This document shows, piece after piece, positions 11,339 to 23,634 of a stretch of 63,320 bases of DNA. Position numbers and translations under genes: made by a program. Source of the stretch: Glomus cerebriforme (taxonomy: Eukaryota; Glomeromycota; Glomeromycetes; Glomerales; Glomeraceae); NCBI GenBank assembly GCA_003550305.1, contig QKYT01000283.1, forward strand, positions 70,762 to 134,081, given 5' to 3'. A model generated the notes under the pieces. It searched no databases and had not been told where the DNA came from. It worked only from the letters and a program-made list of their open reading frames with translations. The stretch's first letter is position 1; every line of letters starts with the position of its first letter.

Positions 11339-13738
11339 AAGTCCACTAATACGGAATGGATAAACTGGCTTGAAAAATGTATTAAGGTGCGACATATTAA
11401 ATATTATGATTATAAAAGATTTAATGATATTGAAATAATAGGTAGTGGAGGATTTGGTAAAGTATATAAAGTGAATTGGATACAAAAGGATTTTGCATTA
11501 AAATCATTTAATTTAGATAATTTTACTGTTAAAGAAATTGTTAATGAGGTATGATTACTTTTATTATGTTAGAAAATTTTTCAAAAATGAATTTATTAAA
11601 GAAATTATTATTATTACTATTTTTAGATTAAGTTACATCGTGAAGTGGATTTTCATGATAATATAATACGGTTTCACGGAATAACGAAAACTGATTCAAG
11701 TAAAGTTTTTAAATTTTGTATCTTATATATATATTTTTTTTCAAAAAAAAAAATTTCTAATTTTCCCTTGCCTTTTTTTTTTCTTTTGTTAGATGAATAT
11801 TTATTGGTATTAGAATATGCTAATGAGGGTACACTTCATAATTATTTAGAAAAGAATTTTTCAAAATTCACTTGGAAAGATAAATACAGATTAGCATACG
11901 AATTATCATGCGCAATAGAATGTTTACATATAGAAGGAATGGTACATCGAGATTTACATTCTAATAATATTCTTATACATAAAAATTCAATTAAATTGGC
12001 GGATTTTGGATTAAGTAAACGTATTGAAGATTCTTCAAAAATATCAACAAATTTATTTGGTATTATACCTTATGTTGATCCAAAAGGTTTTGATAGTACA
12101 GGAAAAAAGAAAGAAAAATCTTCATCAGGAGAAAAAAAAAATCCAAAAAAAAAATATAAGTTAAATAAAAAAAGTGATGTTTATAGCGTTGGTGTATTAT
12201 TTGGGAATTATCTAGTGGTAAGAAACCTTTTGATGATGAAGAATATGATGTATTTTTGTTTATGAGAATTTTTAATGGATATAGAGAAAGTATTGTAGAT
12301 GGTACACCTGAAGATTATTCTGATCTTTACACGAGTAAGTAAAAAAAATTTTTTTTTTTTTTTTTTTATTATTATAGTTCGAATATACTGTGTGTTATAC
12401 TTAATAATAAAAATTTATTTAGGATGTTGGGATGGTGATCCGGATAAGAGACCAACAATTCAACAGGTTGTTTTGACTTTAAGACAAACGATTTCATCGC
12501 TAAATTCAGATACAACGATTTCACCACCAATTTTATCACAAATTTCAATTTATGAGGATAATACATCACGTGAAATCACAAGTTTTAGTACTACTTCTAA
12601 CAACAAACCTCATAATTCAAGTGATATATCACAAACACAATTCTCTAAATTAATTGACGATTTTCATCTATTAAATACAAACGATTTAGATTCTTTATCA
12701 ACTAAGTCCACATCACTAAAATCTACATCATTAAAATCTATATTGGATAATAAGTCTCTAGATATTTTGGTATCAGGATTAATAACATTGTTTTTAAAGA
12801 TGACAGATGAAGGAAAATCTCGTGAACAACGACGTCCAATTCTTGATGATTATTTATCATCACGTAATATTACCATGGAAGAAATTTATGATTGGTTAAA
12901 TAATAATTATATGTTGGATCCAAGTTATATATTTTTCTTAGGATATTTAAATTTTTCGGGAATTGGTGTAACAAAAAATATTACTAAGGCGTTTGAAAAT
13001 TTTTATGAAGCATCATCTAGAAATTATCCAACCGCTCAATATTATTTAGGAATTTGTTATGAATTTGGGTTTGGTACCACGAATGATAAATCATCAGCAT
13101 TTAAATGGTATGAACAAAGTGCTAAAATTGGTCAAAGTACAGTAGGAAAATTTGCTTTAGGAATTTGTTATGAAAAAGGTATAGGAATTGGAAAAAATGA
13201 TCAACTTGCTTTTAATTGGTATAAGGAAGCTGCTAATAATGGTCATGCTGTAGCTCAACATAATCTTGGTAATTTTTATCGTTTAGGTATTTGTGTTAAA
13301 AAAGATTCTCATATGGCTTTTAATTATTATAGATTAAGTGCAAATGGTGGATATGCTTTTGGTACTAGTATGTTAGGTTATTGTTATTCGGAAGGTATTG
13401 GAACTGATGTTGATAAAACAATGGCTTTTGATTTATATTTAAAAGCTGCTAATATGAATAATAATGTCGCTCAATATAATGTTGCAGTTTGTTATGATGA
13501 TGGTATAGGTACAACAAAAGATTTTAATAAAGCTATGGAATGGTATAAAAAATCTGCTGATAATGGTTATGATAGAGCTTTAAAAAGGTTGGAAATGTTA
13601 AATAATAGAAGAAATCAACAACAACAACGTTTTATATCAACTTCTTCAACTCCTTCAACTCCTTCAACCCCTTCTAAAAATTATCCAGACATTTCTTTTC
13701 CAATTCCACATCCATATCCATATAATAATAATAATTAA
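11339..13738 (+). CDS. TKL-like kinase with six C-terminal Sel1 repeats, one frame break
   Basis: Exons are 11339-11548, 11627-11699, 11793-12334 and 12423-13738. The kinase shows [34 protein letters not shown] in place of APE, and [10 protein letters not shown], so it looks catalytically competent. About six Sel1 repeats follow, from the segment beginning [12 protein letters not shown]; these TPR-like helices usually scaffold partners. The C-terminus is Ser/Thr/Pro- then Asn-rich. Two oddities: where the start codon is expected (11339-11341) the sequence reads AAG directly after a homopolymer that contains an N, and one base is missing near 12200-12203 at the LLWE motif, which shifts the frame. 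Both may be consensus errors, since everything downstream is open. Unlike its relatives at 3018 and 26745, it lacks the intron between HRDL and the catalytic-loop Asn. Probably a working gene with local sequence errors; a young pseudogene is the alternative. Confidence 0.75.
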
Positions 13739-14950
13739 TTATTTGTTATCTATATTTATTATATTTATTGTGTATTAATGTATTTAAAAAAAATTATATT
13801 AATAAATTTTTATAATTATATCTTGATCCCGATAATTGTTTACCTTAGGCTAGTATTTTAGGTATTTTACGCGTCTATAGAGGTTGTCGCATACAATTTG
13901 TAGTTTTATACAATTTTGTCAAAAATTATTACTGATACAGAAATAAATTCTGATTTAAAGTTTTTTAGTTTTAATAGTAGGCTGCAACAATATTGTTTAA
14001 TAATCTTATCATTTTATGATTTCAACTGTTAGAGGCATACGCTTATTCACCAAAAGCTATGATTTGTATTGCTGGTTACCACCTTATTTCATAGCGTCAA
14101 ATTGTCTGATGAAGAAAAATAATTGATTCGAAGAATTATGATCAATTATATTTGATCGATTAATTATCAATATTTCTAATAATGGTAAATTTGAGGTCGG
14201 TCGTACATCTAGTAATAAAAGTTGTTTTTTATTATCTAATAGAGACGAAAATAAATTTATTAATAGGTAGAAGAAATAGAAATTTAATATGTGATGGTTG
14301 CTGATGGATTTACCTACTTTCATCATTTGAATATTTCTATGAATTACATTTTTTCTGCATTAGATAAGTGAATTAATCATACTTGGATAAAATTGGCAAT
14401 TAAAGGGAGGGTTGAACTCTTTGAAAAGGATTCTTATGACGTTTAGACATTTAACTTTATTTCTCGCTTTTACTTAGCTTTAACATTAGATAGTTTTGCT
14501 TATCTTGCAACATAAACCAATTGGTGGCAAAAAAAAATAGAAAAACTGTCCATGGTCTTTTATAATTATTTTAATCAATGATTAAAGTTGTTCATTCTTT
14601 TATTAATAATGAGAATTGAAATATTGATATTTATAAAAGAAAATTATACAATATTTTTTGATACTTAAGCGCTAAATGACTTGATTGACTGAATCAAGTG
14701 ATTATAAGATCGTACTGACTATGCGAAATCGAAAACCCGATATTTTTTTATGTCGAAATAGGGAATATTTAAATATATTTGATTAGCTTATTTAAACAAC
14801 GTAATAAAGTAAAATAAGTAAAATAATAATATATATTTTTTTATTATATGTAATTTCACAGATAAAATTTATCGAATAATTATTTGATTATGAGTTTTTA
14901 GAAAGTGCAAACAAAAATATAGCATTTTATCTTTATGCATTATATTTTGT
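13739..14950. other. Convergent intergenic region, no gene seen
   Basis: Lies between the 3' ends of the plus-strand kinase-Sel1 gene and the minus-strand pseudokinase/MACPF/Myb gene. An 80-codon minus-strand frame (14084-14326) has no recognisable domain and is not supported. Confidence 0.5.
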
Positions 14951-17900
14951 TCATTGTATGCTTTTCTCTTTCTTTCTTATGTAAGAAACCCAAAAGTTCT
15001 TTACTTTATTTTCAGAGCGCAATTTATTGAATTCATCTTCCATCTTTTTAATTATCTTTTTCCAGCTAATTTTCTCATCTGGTTTTAGTTTATTAATCTC
15101 TTGGATAATAAAATCTTTTTCTTTTTCGTCAAGAGGCTCATGACAAACTAATTAAAAGAAAAATTATCATTATTTTTTTTNNNNNNNNNNNNNNNNNNNN
15201 NNNNNNNNNNNNNNNNNNNNNNNNNNNNNNNNNNNNNNNNNNNNNNNNNNNNNNNNNNNNNNNNNNNNNNNNNNNNNNNNNNNNNNNNNNNNNNNNNNNN
15301 NNNNNNNNNNNNNNNNNNNNNNNNNNNNNNNNNNNNNNNNNNNNNNNNNNNNNNNNNNNNNNNNNNNNNNNNNNNNNNNNNNNNNNNNNNNNNNNNNNNN
15401 NNNNNNNNNNNNNNNNNNNNNNNNNNNNNNNNNNNNNNNNNNNNNNNNNNNNNNNNNGGTGATATATCCAGCTAAATTTTAGTAAAAAACCAAACAAAAT
15501 TTAAGAAAAATTAATTAACAAATTACTGTAGATCAATAATACGATATCTTACTGCTGCCGGATTTGTTTTGCACTATATAGAGGAATGAATCTACTAATC
15601 CTTGAAAAGCAATCAGATAAATGTCCCCATTCATTCATAAGCTCTATAATTTTATCATCAATCTACAAGAAAGAGTTTTTGTAAATCGAAAACGTAATAA
15701 ATAGATAAATACTATTTTTAAAAAAATAATAATAATGCGTACATTTTTAGGAAAGGTAGTTCTAAAAGTACTTTCAGCAATATTTATCGGTAAAACTAAA
15801 CCAATTTTATCATCTTTATCATCAATCTTTAAATTTTTATAATTTGTTGATAGAATACAAATGCGTAAATCTATTTCAATATTTGTTAAAGAATTGTTAT
15901 CTTCATCAATTTGGAGACTTGAAATAATTGCATTTGATCCTTTATAAGGTATCTGAATTATTCGAACATTAATAGACTCAACATTCCAATCAATAATATC
16001 AATAGGTTTATAGTTTGCTGAAGGGTATTCATGAACGAAAATAGTAAATCCTTGAGATAATGGAAAAGGAGCTTTAATATGATAATCTAATTGATTAGGT
16101 TGTAATGTAATTGATTTTGTAAAAAATTTAACCTGAACATTTCTATTCTTTGGACTATAAACTGATAATTTTGAAGGATTTCCAATAATCATCCATAAAA
16201 CATAACATTCTTTTATATCAATATTTATTTCCTCCGAATTTTTTATTATCGCGTAAAATCCGTTAAAGTCATATAATCCAAAATAAACATAAATTTTTTT
16301 CAATTTTGAAAAATCGGTCGAAATAATTGATCCAAATACTTCATAATCTTCATCTTCTAATGATGATTTTAAATTTATGCGTTTATAATGCTCAATATTT
16401 TTATTATCTAAATCTTCCAAATCAGTAATTCCTGTCATTATAATTTTAAAATCATTTTTTAACATATCATCTATTTTTCTTTGCTGTTTTATTTCAAGAA
16501 TTTTGTAGAGAGGAATGATATTATCAAATTCAATAGTCTCCAGATTATCATTCGCATCTTTAATCCAATTAGGTAAATCATCTTTTTCAATAATCTTTCC
16601 TTTTTGTGTTAAAAGATATGAAATATCTAATTTATCCAAATCTAGCTTTAATTTAGTTAGTGAATTTAAATCAATATTTCCATATGTAAAAGTGATCGGT
16701 AAACTCTTTCCTTCTTGTGCTAAAAGATATGAAATATCTAACTTATCCGCCGATTGTGTTTTTAATTCAGTTGACGAATTTAAATCAACATTTTCATGAG
16801 TTGAAGTGAATGGTAAAATATTTTTAAGAAATTTTCCTAAAATAATTCTTTGCGGAAATAAATGACCATATTCATTAAATACTTTTTGTAAAGCTTTTAA
16901 TGGTTTTATATTATTAAGTGCTTCTTCTATAGCTCGCTCAAATTCTTTTGTAGGTTTTATATAATCCTTATTTAATAGAATTTCATATTGTTCGCGTTTG
17001 ACCAGAATATGAACATAATCCCCACAACTTTTAGCATTAATTTTAATAAATGAAAAAGGTATTGCATTTTTAAATGAAAAGATATTATTTGATATTAATT
17101 TTTCTTCTAATTTAGTTGTCGGTTTCATTATTTTCAAATAAATTTTATCAGATAAATAAACTTCAGGGATTTTGATAAAGTCAATAGCAATTTTCTTACT
17201 ATTTTCTATTTTATAATTTTTATTAACTATTAACCCTTGAAAAAGTTGAAAATTTTTGGTCCAACTCGTTAAATTATTATGCATCGCATCTCCAACCCAT
17301 TCTTCTAAACTTAACTTTTCTTTAAAATTAGTTACTCCGGGTTGTTTTTCGTTAGAAGTTTCAAGGTTATCTATTGATGATGTACAGCTCATTAATTGAG
17401 AAATGGGGATAAGACTTTCATAAGAAACTATATACAATCTCGCTCTCTCTTTATATAAATTATTCATCCATATAGCTAACTTTTCATGAGTATCTAATTC
17501 TTTCCCATCCGATGTTACTATTTTTGGTAAGAGATTCAAGGCGAATGAATTATTGGATTGAATTTCCATAGAATTTTTAGCAAATATATATGCATAGAAT
17601 AAATATAATTTTAAAATATCAATCTGTGCTGAAGTAGCCAAATTAAAATCTTTGATAAATAATTGACTACCAACTAAAAATTTTCTTGCGAGAAAATGAC
17701 CAAACCATTCATGGGATGTTTTGTCAACATCCATATATTCTTGAAAAGATTCTACCAAATTACCATTGTAAATGATTTCAGTAATTGGAAAATTGATGCA
17801 TATATCCTTAGAATTTATATACGTGTATACTAAAGGTTGACCATCGTATAAACTCAATTTCAATTCTCCATTTTCAGCAACAATAGCCTGTGAACTTGGT

Positions 17901-19173
17901 TTTATATTACTCCCATCGCAACTTAATCCATAATTCAACCTAAAATCTCCAATTATTTGTTGTTCGCTCAATAATCTTTCACATATTTCTGCAACAAATT
18001 TCGCAACGCATGATTGACCAGTTTGATCAGATGGATCAGATTTATAATCTAAATCCATTAAATCATCAAAAGTATGCGGTGATGATTTATCAGGTATTTC
18101 TCTATAATCCAAATCCATAAAACTATCAACATTATATGTCATATGTTGTTCATTAATATTGAGACGTGATTTTAATTGAGATAAAATTTCATAAACTTCA
18201 TTTATTTCAGGTCTTAAATTTGGATCATCTTGCCAACACTTTTGATAAAGCTGTTGGTATTCCGGAGGTGCACCTTCAATCAGAGATTCTCTTTCGATAT
18301 GTCCTATTTGTATACTTGGAGGACGTCCACTTGACAATTCCCATAAAAGAATACCCAAGCTATAAATATCAGATTTCATATCTCGATTATAACTTGAATT
18401 ACGAAGGTACTGTGGTTCAATATAAGCTGCATCAAATGTTAATTTAGCTTCTTCCACTTGATTGAATAATCCAAATTCTGCAATCGATAATCTACCATGA
18501 TGAACCAATATGCTATATGCATGCTACAAACGGTAAATAATAATTAATATTTAAATATGATGTTAAAATTATTATTTAAAACCCTCCATTACCAAATCTC
18601 CATGAATTATTTTCTTAGAATGTAAACGCATTAATCCTTGAGTAATATCTAGAGCCATACGAACTTTATCGTCCCATTCTAATATACTGAATTTGTTTCT
18701 TAAATAATTTCTCAAACTTCCTTCGTTAGCATATTCCAGTACTAAAAAATAATTTGCATTCGAATCTATAATTTAAATATAAAAAATTATATGAGTATTG
18801 TGTTTTACAATTTGGATTACTATTTTAAAATTACAAAACCTTTCGTTATCCCAAAAGAACGATTGATGTTTGGATGAAAATAAACCATATGGAGAGCCCT
18901 TAACTACATACATAGTAAAATATAATTGTATATAAGTTTTTTAAATTTATTTACTCCTTTTTAGTGAACCATTTATACCTTTATAATATCATTATAAGTA
19001 ATAGTCGAATTTTTCAAATTTTTTAATGCAACGGTAATTTTTCGATTTTCCCAATTCGCTTTTTTCATAGGAGTCCGATATAAAAAAATATCTTCTAGAT
19101 TTCTAAATTCATTGTAATCAATATAACTGATCTCTCTATTATTTATCATTTCTTCAATCAAATAAAACTCCAT
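14951..19173 (-). CDS. Pseudokinase, MACPF-like, Myb-like fusion protein (crosses a gap)
   Basis: Minus-strand exons are 19173-18979, 18903-18840, 18765-18593, 18523-15743, 15662-15553, 15471 into the gap, and 15147-14951; the phases agree at every junction that can be tested. Residues 1 to about 250 are a kinase fold with a damaged active site: no glycine loop, HGDLHAYS where HRDLxxxN is expected, and EFG for DFG. A conserved unnamed module follows (about 320-560). A MACPF-like core has [12 protein letters not shown] at about residue 696, then a beta-rich domain. The long exon then splices in frame into sequence with two Myb repeats: the first ends AKQIRQHWIYH, the second carries NKVKNFW..YIRKK, matching the canonical Myb N-x-[IV]-K-N-x-W pattern. 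It faces the stand-alone MACPF-like gene 227 bases away. Fusion is inferred; a separate Myb gene starting inside this locus is possible but would lack a clear start. Confidence 0.68.
15181..15457. other. Assembly gap (277 N)
   Basis: A run of undetermined bases falling inside the Myb-coding 3' part of the minus-strand gene. The exon starting at 15471 runs into it, and the next recognisable exon begins at 15147. The linker between the two Myb repeats must lie here. Confidence 0.97.
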
Positions 19174-19400
19174 TTTTAAGCAAAGAATAGAGAAATTTAA
19201 ATTGTGGTGACTTTTCCATATGCATATTTTTAGCCGATGATAAATCACATGATTCGGAGTTTTTAATTGGTAAGACAGTACATAAATGATGTAATGATAT
19301 ACAACCTGCTGTAACGGTGTAACTAAGGGCGTTAAATAAATAAATCGATTTGTATTACAAAGTATATTCAAACAAATATTCGTTCAAAAAAAAACAAGAA
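19174..19400. promoter_or_regulatory. Shared divergent promoter region, cassette 1
   Basis: The 227 bases between two start codons that point away from each other (minus-strand ATG at 19173, plus-strand ATG at 19401). Both genes must be driven from here. It is the shortest of the four spacers and lacks the TTCTATTTTTGGG and ACGCCC motifs shared by the other three, so this is the most diverged pair. Confidence 0.55.
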
Positions 19401-21365
19401 ATGTCTTCAATATTTGTTAAAAATATAGATGAAAAAAAACTCAAATTATATCACTTAGATCTAATAGATAATTTATCCAATATTCGTAAAGAGCTCGAAA
19501 AACATAATACCATTAATGATATATTATCATTTTCAAAAAAATCTCCCGAAAACGAATTTGCTGAAATAGAACGTGAACATGAGGAAAAATTGCTTTTAAA
19601 AGATATTATAGATAATGTTAATTCGTGCAATTATTTATATTTAACAAAAAATTCAAGAGCGAATTGGAATATCTTGAATAAAAAATGTAAGTTAGATTAC
19701 GGACGTACTATGAGTTTTGATGGAATAAAGAAAGCTAACAATAGAGCATTTATAATGAAAAATTGTGAATTGACCGAAATTAATGCTGAAGGGTATAAAA
19801 AAGGTGAACTTGAATTTGAATCAAAAGAAGATTGGATGAAGAAAACAAATTTATTCCTTGATGACGATGATATTAATGTAATGAATTTTGTAAATTTGGG
19901 AATTTCAATAAAAGGATTGAAAGATGAAAATTTTAATAATGAAATTAAGTCAACTTATCGATATACAGAACTTGGTAAAGTAATAGTGAAATTTAATAGA
20001 GAAAATTTAGAACTTACTGATGACTTTAAAGATGATATCAGGGATGCCATAGGATCCAAAGATCCCAGAAAATTTAGGGAAATTATTAAGGAATATGGTC
20101 AATTCATTCCAACTGAAATTATTTTGGGAGGAAGAGTCTATTTTAAGGATGTCAAAATATCTTTAGAGAATTCTGCAGATAATTCTGTTGAAAGTTCTGT
20201 GAATGCAAGTTTTGGACCTTTTAATTTCAAAATAGGTTATAATTCTAACAATACAAGAAAAAAGTCAAAATTTTATAGTTCTAATCACATGAAATTACTT
20301 GGAGGAAAACATCCCGACGATGAAAATTTTGATGAAAAAGCTTGGATTGAATCCTTAGAAGATTATCAAAACTGGGATTGTATAGAATTTAAAAATCCAA
20401 TTAGTATTTTTCAACTTTTGCCTGATGATTTACGTAAGGAGTCCTTTGTATCTATTGGAAAAAGAATTCTTTATACAAGTACCGAAGATTATAATTATGA
20501 TTTATATGAACTTGGAAGACATGGAACTTTTGAATTAAGAAATATACCAGAAAATATATTAGAAATTATTCTCAATGAAGAAGCTGATTGTGATGCCTTT
20601 GCAACAGTCATTGATGCTGATGAAGTTTCAACAAACGTTTTTTTTAATTGTCAAATTCTTAGGAAACCAAAAGCAAAACCTAATATTATAATTCATGGTA
20701 TCCAAGAAGAATTTCAAAAATGTAAATATAAATTGAAAATTAAGATAATGATTATTGGATATGATATAAATTTTAATTTTATTCTTTCAGATACTATTGT
20801 TCAATTAAATAAAGAAGTCTATGATCCAGAAAGTCCATGTTTGTTTAATAATATGAAATTACAACTTGAACATGAGTTAATAACAGGAAATATTCCTTTT
20901 TTAGGATTTCCTATATTAGATAATTTGGATTCATCAAATAATTCCATTATTATTGGGCATAATTTTTGCAATACTCAATCAGATGATAAATTTAGAATAG
21001 ACACATTTTCTTATTGTATAAAAAACAAATTTTATGTAAATTTACCTAAATTTACTTTTTGCACCCTTATTATTTTAAATAGTAATACTTTTAATTCTTG
21101 TGAATCATTTCCTTTTAAATTTAACAAATGGAAGAAACCATTTATTGATTTTAAAGAATCTAATCCAAAATATATTAGTTTATATTGTTCAAAAGATAAT
21201 AATTATAATCCGATTTTTACAAGTCAAAGGGGAAGGGGAAAGCAAATTTGCATAGAATATGTAAATTGTAATTGTAACAAAACTTGTTTTATTTGTATGA
21301 ATAAAACATCAAAAATATCAACCAAACAAAATGATATTGAATGTAAGATTTTCTCTTTAAGGTAA
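19401..21365 (+). CDS. Stand-alone MACPF-like protein, 654 residues
   Basis: One long exon. The ATG at 19401 is chosen because the preceding 17 codons are low-complexity and the paralogues start at the equivalent place. Residues about 10-110 may be a beta-grasp-like module with a conserved L-x-D..L-S-x-I-R-K-E-L pattern. The MACPF-type core has YGQFIPTEIILGGR at about residue 232, matching the Y-G-x-x-[FY]-x5-LGG signature, followed by a serine-rich segment, then LGGxxPD and an AWIESLxDYxNW block typical of the MACPF C-terminal half. A beta-rich domain follows, and a CxCx3CxxC motif near the C-terminus may bind metal. MACPF proteins usually oligomerise on membranes and form pores; whether this one does is unknown. 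A possible terminal intron (donor near 21362, acceptor near 21434) would only alter the last few residues. There is no signal peptide, so a cytosolic site is likely. Confidence 0.85.
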   Translation: MSSIFVKNIDEKKLKLYHLDLIDNLSNIRKELEKHNTINDILSFSKKSPENEFAEIEREHEEKLLLKDIIDNVNSCNYLYLTKNSRANWNILNKKCKLDYGRTMSFDGIKKANNRAFIMKNCELTEINAEGYKKGELEFESKEDWMKKTNLFLDDDDINVMNFVNLGISIKGLKDENFNNEIKSTYRYTELGKVIVKFNRENLELTDDFKDDIRDAIGSKDPRKFREIIKEYGQFIPTEIILGGRVYFKDVKISLENSADNSVESSVNASFGPFNFKIGYNSNNTRKKSKFYSSNHMKLLGGKHPDDENFDEKAWIESLEDYQNWDCIEFKNPISIFQLLPDDLRKESFVSIGKRILYTSTEDYNYDLYELGRHGTFELRNIPENILEIILNEEADCDAFATVIDADEVSTNVFFNCQILRKPKAKPNIIIHGIQEEFQKCKYKLKIKIMIIGYDINFNFILSDTIVQLNKEVYDPESPCLFNNMKLQLEHELITGNIPFLGFPILDNLDSSNNSIIIGHNFCNTQSDDKFRIDTFSYCIKNKFYVNLPKFTFCTLIILNSNTFNSCESFPFKFNKWKKPFIDFKESNPKYISLYCSKDNNYNPIFTSQRGRGKQICIEYVNCNCNKTCFICMNKTSKISTKQNDIECKIFSLR

Positions 21366-23634
21366 ATTTAATTTATTACTTGATTTATTTTTTCGAAACC
21401 ATAATTATTCTAAAGTAAAATAATTTTTTATTAGTGATGGCATTATAATGAATTAGGTATCTAGGATAGGATATCAATGACATAGGAACGAAAAAAGAAA
21501 TTTAATTTCGAGCAGGTTACAACCTTTCTCTGACAACTTATTACGTCAGCAAAGTCTGTATCCTAAGGAGTAGGCGCAATTGTTATAGTGATTGCTTTGC
21601 TTTCTTGCAAATTGCTAAAGCCAATTTGTAAATTTACATTTAATTAGTACTTATTGTCATCTATTTATTACCGAGTAATTAGTCAAATTAGCGGATTTAA
21701 TCCTATATTTTCTATTTAAAGTATGTACAAGTATCAAAAAAATTTTTAATAAAAATGTTTATACATTTTTCTATTATATCCATAAAAAAAGTTTAACTTT
21801 GGAATTTTAATCGTATATCTGTTTTTTTTTTAATTTATACTACGGGCCTTCACTAAAAGATCGTTTGATTGCAGTTGGATAAAGTTTTCCAAACGTAGAC
21901 CCCGGGTCTAGGATCTTTTCCTAGACCCCCGAATTTGATTGGTTCATCATTGTCATCATTCACATTAATTATTTGTTTGTTAATCGTTTAATCGTTTATG
22001 ATAAATTTTTTATTTCTTTCTTAAAAATATGTTTCAACCGTTTTTTTTTAATTAATCAATAAAGCTAATATCTTTCAGAACTTTGACATAAAATATTATC
22101 ATGAATTTATAAATATTTTCATAATATTTTCATAAGTAATTTGTAAAAAACGCGTTTTTTCATACTTTATAGAGATTTCATAAGACAATTTAAACACTTT
22201 AGGTCAATCCAGATAGGCAGGAATATCTAAGAAATTTATTTAACAGGTATGGAGATACTTGTATATTGATTTTCATGAAGCTAACTGTGGAGTTAATGGA
22301 GTTATAAATTTTTTTCTAATAATATCAAGACGCGTTTTTATTTTTTACTTTCAAGGCGTAATTTGAACACTTTGATCAAAGAAAATATGAAAGGAAGCTT
22401 AAGTAAAGTTGTTTAGCGGGTATTGAAACACCTACATATTAATTTTCGTGTATCTAGCTTGAGTAGTTGTGAAATTATGAATTTTTTTTGTAACAATACT
22501 AGAATAGAATGTATTTCTTTGATAAAAATTTTATACTGAATGTTAATAATTATTAATTCTGAGATTGGCTTTAACTGTTAACATCATTTAATGAAGATGT
22601 AGTATCAATAATAAAATAATAATAAACTGTATTTTACAATTATTAAAATTAAATAAAATTTCATTATGATTTAAAATCTTTATTTCTAATATTTTTAACT
22701 TTTAAGTATACAAAAATATATACTAATATTTTCTATTATTTATTTTAAATGTACATTTAAAAGTTCGTGTCTAAGTTTTTTTTGTCTTTTTGATTAGCTT
22801 AATATGCACGTGATAAACATATCTGTATCATATGATCATACGTGAGCATACGAAAAAAAAGTTCATTCATTCCAAACCTGATTTACGCCCAATTAAAAAA
22901 CTTATTATTGTACTTTTTGAGAAATAGACCAATTAAATGAATTAATCTATAGTGCAGTAATAAATTTGTCCAATATATTGATTATTGTTTTAAATTGATA
23001 ATTAATACAGTGCGAGAGAAAAATATTAAATGAAAAATATTAGATTATAACATTACATGAAAATTAAATATTCCTATTCATACAAATTATCACTCCGTAA
23101 AGACTCTTTAATAAAACTTTGATCAAGGTCGAAAAAAGTATTCGTCATCCCGTGAAAAATTCACGTATTTTATAATTTACTTTATTCTATTTTTAAAAAC
23201 GTTCTAGAACAAAAAAAAACATTTGGCACATAAAATTATTACGCAATATTCCTATTATATTTTGTTTCGGTAAACAAATTCCAGTTTATACGTCAAGCCG
23301 TGTTACAACGTTTACGTTTCTTTTATGAAATGCTGCATTTAGAAAGTAATGTGGAACATTATAGTAGAACTTTCACATAATGTATTTTCAGAGTTCTTGT
23401 TACGCAAATTTCCATAAAAGCTAATTTATTTTTTTAAATGATTTTCTTTTTGACTAGAACTTTCTTAGATTTCGAATAAAGAATTCTTTTCATTTAAAAA
23501 AACAAATTTGTTTTATTTCCTATTTAGTAAAAAAAAAAATGTATATATGGAGAAATTATTGATAAACATACATTATAAACCAACCAATTAACTATAAACC
23601 TTTAAAAAATACGACACAAACCATATTTGAAATA
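21366..23634. other. Intergenic with hairpin and diverged tandem repeat
   Basis: No coding frame is supported. Two features stand out: a short hairpin at about 21908-21932 (GGGTCTAGGA pairing with TCCTAGACCC) followed by TTTGATTGGTTCAT, and the tandem duplication at 22149-22503. A similar GATTGGTTCAT also occurs near 8030. Confidence 0.5.
22149..22503. repeat. Two diverged tandem copies of a 175-180 base unit
   Basis: Copy 1 (22149-22328) and copy 2 (22329-22503) each run from ACGCGTTTTT through a TTTAAACACTTT/TTTGAACACTTT stretch, a GGTAT..GA.ACxCxTxxATATT segment, ATTTTC[AG]TG, an AGCT..[CG]xG.AGTTxxxG block, and a terminal poly-T. They are clearly homologous by eye but diverged. They encode no protein. 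Confidence 0.6.

Noticed and set aside
19174..19371. Upstream extension of the minus-strand gene to 19371
   Set aside because: The extra 66 codons have no counterpart in the paralogues, would overlap the divergent gene's leader, and the Met at 19173 aligns with the other starts.
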